Shown here: piece by piece, positions 7,301 through 12,299 of the stretch
Numbering within the stretch: position 1 is the stretch's first letter
Layout of the letters: each line of letters opens with the position of its first letter
Assembly: GCA_018648945.1 (NCBI GenBank)
Contig: JABGQJ010000128.1
Location: forward strand, 1 to 14,314
Length of the DNA: 14,314 bases
Reading direction: 5' to 3'
Source of the DNA: Victivallales bacterium
Lineage (GTDB): Bacteria; Verrucomicrobiota; Lentisphaeria; Oligosphaerales; Lenti-02
Translations under genes and position numbers: made by a program
Notes under the pieces: generated by a model
The model's input: only the letters and a program-made list of their open reading frames with translations
Told to the model about the DNA's origin: nothing
Database searches by the model: none

Positions 7301-8009
7301 ACGCAGGCGAGGCAAGCCCCTGAAGCAGAGCGAGGAGGGCAGTGACGGCACCGGTCTCTAGATCGGGGGCGGGGACGGCCCAGAGGCGGTCGCGGTCGAG
7401 TCCGAGAAGTCCTTCGCCGGCGGCGAGGCGGAGGGCGATGGCGCCGTTCTGGGTGGCCATGCCGTCGGGCAGGCTGACTTCGTCGGTCGCTTCGTAGGCG
7501 GCAACGAGCATCTCGGTGGCTTCGCCATTCTCCAGGCGGACGAGGGCGAACTCGATCGCTTCGCGGACGTCCTGGCGACCTTGGAGAACGAGGTGCGGGC
7601 CGCCAAAGCCGAACTCGATGGCGGCGAGATTGCCGGCGGTGTTGGCGTAGCCGTGGGGGAAGACGAGGGGGCTGGCGAAGCGTGGCCCTTTGCTGGTCAG
7701 CAGTTCGTGGAACTTGCGGGCAGATTTGGCGGCACCATGGCGGGTGACCGTGCCGATACCAGAGAAATCGCGTTTGGCCCCGGCCTCGTGTTCACCAAGA
7801 GCCAGGGCGCAGGCGGCAAGGCAATAGGCGCCGGCGGGATCGAGATACCCCTTGACGGAACTGAGGTAGGGCTTGGCGCTGAATTCAGCAAGGGCGGCGT
7901 TGTCTTCGGGAACCCAGTCAAGCAACTCGCTGTTCGTCAGGATCTCTGCTCCGGTGCCGATACCGGCAGGCAAAACCCAGCCGAGGTTGGTGATGGAGAA
8001 TGTGGTCAT
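7299..8009 (-). CDS. Beta-ketoacyl synthase-like N-terminal domain protein lacking the catalytic Cys
   Basis: A 236-residue protein. The start at 8009 follows GAGG with 4-nt spacing on the minus strand and gives MTTFSITNLGWVLPAG, typical of ketosynthase beta1; upstream ATGs would run into the neighbouring gene. Features resembling FabF/Ketoacyl-synt_2 are FPHGYANTAGNLAAIEFGFGG (~117-137) and the following GP...(R)EAIEFALVRLENGEATEMLVAAYE segment (~137-173). The position that should hold the nucleophilic Cys (TACAxG) reads GPHLVLQGRQDVREA, with no Cys. The C-terminal thiolase half with its two catalytic His is absent, and the length suits the stand-alone Ketoacyl-synt_2 family. It cannot condense on its own; a chain-length-factor-like or regulatory partner role is inference. 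It starts 13 bp after the DUF3604 gene, probably in the same transcript. No acyl carrier protein or other fatty-acid gene is nearby. Confidence 0.68.
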   Translation of the reverse strand: MTTFSITNLGWVLPAGIGTGAEILTNSELLDWVPEDNAALAEFSAKPYLSSVKGYLDPAGAYCLAACALALGEHEAGAKRDFSGIGTVTRHGAAKSARKFHELLTSKGPRFASPLVFPHGYANTAGNLAAIEFGFGGPHLVLQGRQDVREAIEFALVRLENGEATEMLVAAYEATDEVSLPDGMATQNGAIALRLAAGEGLLGLDRDRLWAVPAPDLETGAVTALLALLQGLASPA

Positions 8010-8022
8010 GTTGCCTCGTAGG

Positions 8023-10836
8023 CTAGGCGAGGAACCAGATGGGGCTGGACCAAGCCAGTTCGTCATCCTCGCAGTGCACTCTGGTGTAGTACCAATGACG
8101 CTCGGCAGTGGCCGGGGATTGGTCACGCCACTCGAACTCGATGGTCTTGCTGCCAGGCTGCACGCGGTGGACGATTTGGTTGTTCCGGAAGATGACCACC
8201 TCCTTGATCGGGTGCATGGCAGTGGCGCGGACGCTGAAGGTCGGCTGGTCCGGCCGCCCCGTCACCTTGTCGCCCATAAGGTGGTCGCCCTGCTGGAAGA
8301 GCAAGCCGATCTTGCCACCGGAGGTGCCGAAGGTGTGGCGGGCCCGGACAGCGGCAAAGATGGCTTCGCGGGTCAGTTCGGGGGCCCAGACGCCGATCTT
8401 GCCGCGTCCGCCACCGTGGTCGGGGCTGGCGATGGTGCCGATGATCACGCCCTGTTCCCAGGCGTCCTGCAGGTAGTGCCCCTTCTCCTTCATCGCCCGT
8501 TTCGCCTGGCGGGGGCAACCGAGGTACTCGAAGGATTCCCGGGCCTGGAAGATCTCGGCCACGGGCTGGAGCTTCTCATCGATTTCGCGCCAATCCGTGG
8601 GGCAGTTACCCGTATCCGCGAGTTGGTGGGGGATGGCGATGAACTCGGTCTTGCCGAGCTGCTTCCAGAGCTGGCGCGGGGTGATGTCGCCGTCGCGGGA
8701 GTCATAGAAGTGGTCGTGGTAGGGATCGAGGAAGATGTGGTTGCGGTGGCCATACTTGCGGTAGGAGCGGCGGGTCTTGTACTGGAGATGGTCGCTGGTC
8801 CATTCCTCGGCCAGGAAGGTGATAAAGCGCCCTTCGTCGTGGTGCATGCGGACCTGCTCGCCGTTGTGCGCCCACTGCGGGCGGTCGTAGTTGTAGCCGT
8901 GGTCGGTGATCGCGGTGAAGTCGAGCATCTCCAGATCGCGCTGGTTGGCGTAGACGTCCTGCATGGGCGGGTTCGCGCGCCGTTGGCAGACGGAGATGTC
9001 GGAGTGCTCGTGGAAATCGCCCCAGAAGAGAGTGAGGGGGCCCTGGCCGGTGGTGGCTTCCTGACGGGGGAGCTTGGCCCCGCTGGCGAGAACGCGCTGC
9101 CGGGGGTGGAATTCGGTCTCGGGCATAGCGAGGGGAACGAGCTTCGGGGCATCGGCCGGGAGCTTCTCCAGGTCGGGAGCCACGAGTTGCGCCTGGTAGA
9201 GCCAGTCGGGGCGGATCCCGTGTTCGTGCCAGCCCTTGGGCAGGTCGTCGCGCTGGATGGCGGCAAGGCCCCGGCCTTCTCCGTCCCAAACCATGGTCAC
9301 CGGTCGCCAGCGTCCCTGGTCGGGCCACAGGTCGACCGGTCCGTGCCAAGTAGAGCCGGTGTAGCACCACGCCTGGGGCAGCCAGCCGCTGTGCTGGCCC
9401 ATGGAGTTGCGCACCGTGAGCCAGAGGCGCCCTTGAGGATCAAACTGGGGCACCGGACGCAGGAGGAAGTCGCGCCCGTGGGCGATCTTCGTGAAGAGAT
9501 CGACGGGCATCTCCAGGCCCTGCCTGCCCATGCGAGCGACCACCACACGCTGTTCGCGCACGCCATTGACGGCGTGCTTGTTGAAGCTCTGGGCCTGCCA
9601 GGCCAACCAGATCTCGTTGTTGCGCAGGGCAAGACGGGGATGGCGTTCCAGGAGTCCGACCTTGGTGAGCTGCCGTTCCGGCTGCCACTTCCCGTTCCGG
9701 TGCCAGGCCCCGAACAGGTTGCTGGCGTCATTGCGGAACGAGTCCCACACCGCAAAGGCATCGCCGTTCGGCAGAATAGCCACATCGGGATTGCAGCAGC
9801 TGAGGCCGACGGTCGAGATCTGCACCGGGGCCGTGTTGCCGCCGGGAGTGAGTTGGCAGGACCAGACGCCGCGCTGGGACTTGGCGTTCGCTCCCCACAC
9901 CAGAACTGCATTCTGGCCTCGGCAGGCGATGGCGGGCAACATGTTGACCTTGGCCGGAGCAGCGATGGGCTTGCCCTTGGTGACCTTGCCCGATGCGCCG
10001 TCGATCCAGACCGGCTGGAGTTGCCAGGCGTCATTCTGCTCGATCGGGTAGGCGACCACACAACCATTGGCCGTGCCAGCCAGCGCGGGGCGGTCGATGC
10101 CGGTGCGGGTGCTTTCGTCCAGCATGGCGACGGCTTGGCGTTCGCCATCGACGATGCGCCACACACCCACCTTGCGGCTGGCGTCATCACGCACCAGACT
10201 GGCCATCCAGATGGTGCCTTGCTCGTCCTTTGCCATGACCGGGAAGTCCTCAGCCGTGCCCTTGGCATACGGGACCCTGACCGATGGGCCGGCCGTCAGC
10301 TTGATCTCGTCCACCCAGGCCTTGCCGGGAACGCCATTGTAGCTGGACGGTGCGACGACATGCAGTTCGCCCTTGCCGATGGTGCCAGTCTCGAACCGGA
10401 AGGTAACGGTCTTCCACTGCCGCGGGATCTTGTCAATGCTGCCGACACGGCGGCGCTTGCCGTCGGCTGAGCGGAGCCAGATCGCGCAGCGCGACCCCTT
10501 GTCGGAGCGAAGGCGGACGGTGAGTTCCATGTCCCGGTCGTCCATGTCCACAAGAGGGATGCCGAGCTGCTGGTGCTTGTTGGGTTGCGTGATCTCGCCC
10601 TGGGCGCAATGCCCACCACGCGCTTTGGGATTGGGGACGACGGTCAGGCCGTTCATCACCGGCCGAGGGTCGCCCGGGGCAAACCGAGTCTCGAAGACAA
10701 CGGCCTTCTTGCTCGCCTGGCGCGTTGCCTGAGCCATGCCAAGGGAAGGGAGAAAGGCCATGCCCACGGCGGAAGACCCCAGCCCAAGGGCTTGTCTACG
10801 GCTGAGCGGAAGGAATTCGGCATCGCGTGTTCTCAT
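8023..10836 (-). CDS. Tat-exported DUF3604 (PHP-like) protein with N-terminal sandwich and propeller-like region
   Basis: A 937-residue protein. The start at 10836 gives a twin-arginine signal (LSRRQALGLGSSAVGMAFLP, cleavage near MAQA); an alternative start at 10887 adds 17 residues with no RBS advantage. Residues ~40-180 look like a carbohydrate-binding-type beta-sandwich. Residues ~185-560 contain repeated 'P.la..g..wlaW' strands suggesting a beta-propeller. The C-terminal ~340 residues are DUF3604: FWGDFHEHS (His609, His611), AITDHG (Asp645-His646), IPHQLADTG and ASPDHGG (Asp806-His807), the PHP-like metal-binding set. The family is annotated as PHP-domain/phosphoesterase-like and is common in PVC bacteria; the substrate is unknown. 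A folded, metal-loaded enzyme suits Tat export. The 865-residue frame on the opposite strand has Val/Leu/Gly-rich shadow composition and no family motifs, so this strand is the coding one. Confidence 0.88.
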   Translation of the reverse strand: MRTRDAEFLPLSRRQALGLGSSAVGMAFLPSLGMAQATRQASKKAVVFETRFAPGDPRPVMNGLTVVPNPKARGGHCAQGEITQPNKHQQLGIPLVDMDDRDMELTVRLRSDKGSRCAIWLRSADGKRRRVGSIDKIPRQWKTVTFRFETGTIGKGELHVVAPSSYNGVPGKAWVDEIKLTAGPSVRVPYAKGTAEDFPVMAKDEQGTIWMASLVRDDASRKVGVWRIVDGERQAVAMLDESTRTGIDRPALAGTANGCVVAYPIEQNDAWQLQPVWIDGASGKVTKGKPIAAPAKVNMLPAIACRGQNAVLVWGANAKSQRGVWSCQLTPGGNTAPVQISTVGLSCCNPDVAILPNGDAFAVWDSFRNDASNLFGAWHRNGKWQPERQLTKVGLLERHPRLALRNNEIWLAWQAQSFNKHAVNGVREQRVVVARMGRQGLEMPVDLFTKIAHGRDFLLRPVPQFDPQGRLWLTVRNSMGQHSGWLPQAWCYTGSTWHGPVDLWPDQGRWRPVTMVWDGEGRGLAAIQRDDLPKGWHEHGIRPDWLYQAQLVAPDLEKLPADAPKLVPLAMPETEFHPRQRVLASGAKLPRQEATTGQGPLTLFWGDFHEHSDISVCQRRANPPMQDVYANQRDLEMLDFTAITDHGYNYDRPQWAHNGEQVRMHHDEGRFITFLAEEWTSDHLQYKTRRSYRKYGHRNHIFLDPYHDHFYDSRDGDITPRQLWKQLGKTEFIAIPHQLADTGNCPTDWREIDEKLQPVAEIFQARESFEYLGCPRQAKRAMKEKGHYLQDAWEQGVIIGTIASPDHGGGRGKIGVWAPELTREAIFAAVRARHTFGTSGGKIGLLFQQGDHLMGDKVTGRPDQPTFSVRATAMHPIKEVVIFRNNQIVHRVQPGSKTIEFEWRDQSPATAERHWYYTRVHCEDDELAWSSPIWFLA

Positions 10837-10978
10837 GGCAGATTCCAGATAGTGACCTTGGCAGTTCCCCTCTACTTTGCTCGCCATAGCGGAGATGACA
10901 ACCAGGCGGGCCGCAAGATCGCTGTGCTATCCCGTGCCACTGGAGGGGTTCGTGGCGAGATGAGCCGCCCAGTTTCGC

Positions 10979-11048
10979 GCTGCCCAGAGGTCTGCCCGAG
11001 TATGCAAGAGCCCGGGCAGACGCCATCCGGACCTCGGTTCTGGGCAGC
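10979..11048. ncRNA. Candidate structured RNA / cis-regulatory element (type unknown)
   Basis: An outer 10-bp perfect inverted repeat, GCTGCCCAGA (10979-10988) with TCTGGGCAGC (11039-11048), encloses an inner 8-bp perfect hairpin TCTGCCCG (10991-10998) with CGGGCAGA (11013-11020). A third pairing, GAGGTC (10987-10992) with GACCTC (11030-11035), competes with parts of both and would convert the branched form into one long bulged stem. Two mutually exclusive folds are what a switch would show. It lies ~180 bp before the pseudopilin ATG and ~140 bp before the DUF3604 ATG, so either could be downstream. It matches no riboswitch class that I recognise. Confidence 0.35.
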
Positions 11049-11147
11049 ATTTTCGTACGTGCAGCGGGGGTCTTTCGCGAGCACGTCAAATATGGAACCT
11101 GCAAGATCGTTATGTGTCTCTTGCGGCTGGCCGACCTCCCACCTAGG

Positions 11148-11176
11148 TTGTATAGTCAATTCTATAGTTGACTGTA
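11148..11176. promoter_or_regulatory. Operator-like palindrome and possible promoter upstream of the pseudopilin
   Basis: TATAGTCAA (11151-11159) and TTGACTGTA (11168-11176) form 9-bp arms with one mismatch around an 8-nt centre containing CTATAG. Read in the other direction, TTGTATAGTCAA (11148) and TTCTATAGTTGA (11160) are adjacent 12-bp direct repeats matching at 9 of 12 positions. The site is strikingly AT-rich in a GC-rich genome, and 53-78 bp before the start codon. TATAGT hexamers could serve as -10 elements, but no good -35 is placed correctly. A GntR/LacI-type dimer site is plausible; the regulator is not in the window. Confidence 0.4.
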
Positions 11177-11216
11177 TGTGTCCCTCTTTGATCTGGGTTT
11201 CCAGGATTCCAAGCCT

Positions 11217-11222
11217 AAGGAG
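11217..11222 (+). promoter_or_regulatory. Ribosome binding site of the pseudopilin gene
   Basis: AAGGAG lies 6 nt before the ATG at 11229 and fixes the start immediately before the prepilin signal [11 protein letters not shown]. Confidence 0.8.
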
Positions 11223-11228
11223 TTAGCC

Positions 11229-11912
11229 ATGCGTCGTCGATTTACTCTCATTGAGCTGTTGGTGGTGATCGCCATCATCGCGATCCTCGCCTCCATGTTG
11301 CTTCCTGCGTTGCAGCAAGCACGAGCGAAGGCCCAGGCCATTTCCTGTCTAGGGAATCTCAAGCAACTGAATCTCAGCTTCGCCATGTACCGGAACGACA
11401 ACAAGGGCTTCATGTATCGCCACGGGACCTATCCCGGTTGGGCTGGCTGGACCAAGGGGCTGCACCCCTACTACACGGATGCCGCCATGTTGCGCTGTCC
11501 TGGCCGGGCCACTGGCCAGTGGGGATCGGCCTGCGAGCATTGCAGCGTGACGCACGCTCAGGAGGGTAGTGGCTGGTATGCCTCCGACTACATGATCAAC
11601 CGCATCCGGAACCGATCCACTCAGGCCAATGAGGGGGCCGAATCCTGTCCCGAAGTGAGCGTAAAGGCACCCTCCAGTTTTGCCGCTGCGGTTGACGGTC
11701 GACGCAGCTATCTGCATTTCTACGGCTGGGCTCATGGCAGTGCGGCGGGCACGGGCACCCGGGGTTGTGATCCCAGCATCGCCAACAGCCACAGCCTGAT
11801 GGCCAACGTGGCCTACTGGGATGGGCACTGTGCTGCGTATCGGCCAGTTCTCTCCGACCCCCCTGCGGGCAGTGATCAGTCCAGGATGTGGGACCGCAAG
11901 AACACCAACTAG
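11229..11912 (+). CDS. Prepilin-type (H-X9-DG) pseudopilin-like protein
   Basis: A 227-residue protein. The start is fixed by AAGGAG 6 nt upstream. [24 protein letters not shown] is a type IV prepilin/T2SS pseudopilin leader with Glu5 of the mature chain and a ~20-residue hydrophobic helix. The residue before the cleavage site is Arg, not the usual Gly. The helix continues into [24 protein letters not shown], characteristic of the large pseudopilin families in Lentisphaerota and Planctomycetes. The globular domain is Cys-rich (CPGRATG, CEHC, ESCPE, GCDPS). Near the end His188-X9-Asp198-Gly199 forms the H-X9-DG motif ([12 protein letters not shown]). It is expected to be anchored in the inner membrane or assembled in a T2SS-like pseudopilus; its role is unknown. 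It is a single-gene unit ending at an intrinsic terminator, between two minus-strand operons. Confidence 0.92.
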   Translation: MRRRFTLIELLVVIAIIAILASMLLPALQQARAKAQAISCLGNLKQLNLSFAMYRNDNKGFMYRHGTYPGWAGWTKGLHPYYTDAAMLRCPGRATGQWGSACEHCSVTHAQEGSGWYASDYMINRIRNRSTQANEGAESCPEVSVKAPSSFAAAVDGRRSYLHFYGWAHGSAAGTGTRGCDPSIANSHSLMANVAYWDGHCAAYRPVLSDPPAGSDQSRMWDRKNTN

Positions 11913-11935
11913 GCCCCGCGTAGCTCTCTACTCAG

Positions 11936-11968
11936 ACGCCGCCACGACTTCGGTCGTGGCGGCGTTTT
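11936..11968 (+). terminator. Rho-independent terminator after the pseudopilin gene
   Basis: A perfect 13-bp stem, ACGCCGCCACGAC (11936-11948) and GTCGTGGCGGCGT (11953-11965), closes a TTCG tetraloop and is followed by TTT. It sits 24 nt after the pseudopilin stop. The hairpin also lies just past the convergent DUF3820 stop, but there is no T-run in that direction. Confidence 0.9.
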
Positions 11969-11978
11969 CCTTGCCTGT

Positions 11979-12299
11979 CTATTCGCCGTCTTCGAAGGAC
12001 CAGTTGGTCCGCCGCTCCGGGCGCAGACGGGTGCGACCGCCGCGAATCGTCCGGATGGGTTCGAAGATCGCATCCGCCCCATCGCGCTTGGCAAGGCAGA
12101 CGAACTCCAGCAGCTCGCCCAACCGGCCCTTGGGGTAGCCCCCGTTGCGGGGAAACCACGCGAGGTATTCGTAGGGCAGATCGTAGATGGGCACGCCCTT
12201 GGGCGGGTAGGTCTTGGGACCGTATTTGCCGAAGGGCATATGCATGCGGGCAATCTCCCCGAGGGTCCGCGCAAGTCCGTCACTGGTGGGATCAGTCAT
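11979..12299 (-). CDS. DUF3820 family protein
   Basis: A 106-residue protein. MPFGKYGPKTYPPKGVPIYD followed by LPYEYLAWF and, further on, GRLGELLEF and FEPIR match the compact DUF3820 fold ('MPFGKykG..l.dLP..YL.Wf...G.p.G.LG.lL'), which some databases call a putative quorum-sensing-regulated virulence factor. Its biochemical function is not established. An ~18-residue N-terminal extension precedes the domain, and a basic tail (RGGRTRLRPERR) follows. Several ATGs lie close together (12311, 12302, 12299); 12299 was chosen because GGA then lies 7 nt upstream. With this start it overlaps the end of the oxidoreductase gene by 8 nt, which suggests translational coupling. It may be a co-transcribed passenger; no functional link to the oxidoreductase is visible. 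Confidence 0.8.
   Translation of the reverse strand: MTDPTSDGLARTLGEIARMHMPFGKYGPKTYPPKGVPIYDLPYEYLAWFPRNGGYPKGRLGELLEFVCLAKRDGADAIFEPIRTIRGGRTRLRPERRTNWSFEDGE

Larger units (their letters stand above)
10837..11228. other. Divergent intergenic region (392 bp) without a supported gene
   Basis: It separates the minus-strand DUF3604 operon from the plus-strand pseudopilin gene. Open frames here have no RBS, no recognisable domain and mixed composition. It contains the stem-rich element at 10979-11048 and the AT-rich palindrome at 11148-11176, both listed separately. The base composition drops noticeably in G+C near 11140-11230, as expected of a promoter region. Confidence 0.6.

Noticed and set aside
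7873..10470. An 865-codon open frame on the + strand.
   Set aside because: It lies opposite the Tat/DUF3604 gene, has the Val/Leu/Gly-rich, low-complexity composition of an antisense shadow, no family motif and no convincing RBS.
10979..11048. The cloverleaf-like element considered as a tRNA.
   Set aside because: It has no T-loop GGTTCRA motif in place, no D-loop or anticodon-arm geometry and no plausible acceptor end.
10872..11159. A small 95-codon frame on the - strand in the divergent intergenic region.
   Set aside because: It overlaps the structured element, has no RBS or domain and an unstructured composition.
11168..11196. TTGACT at 11168 as a -35 box with a -10 about 17 bp later.
   Set aside because: The hexamer at the right distance (ATCTGG) is a poor -10 match, so only an operator/promoter region is claimed.
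11909..12283. A 124-codon frame on the - strand overlapping the DUF3820 gene.
   Set aside because: The DUF3820 frame carries the family motifs (MPFGKYG, DLPYEYLAWF); this one is an out-of-frame shadow and runs through the terminator hairpin.
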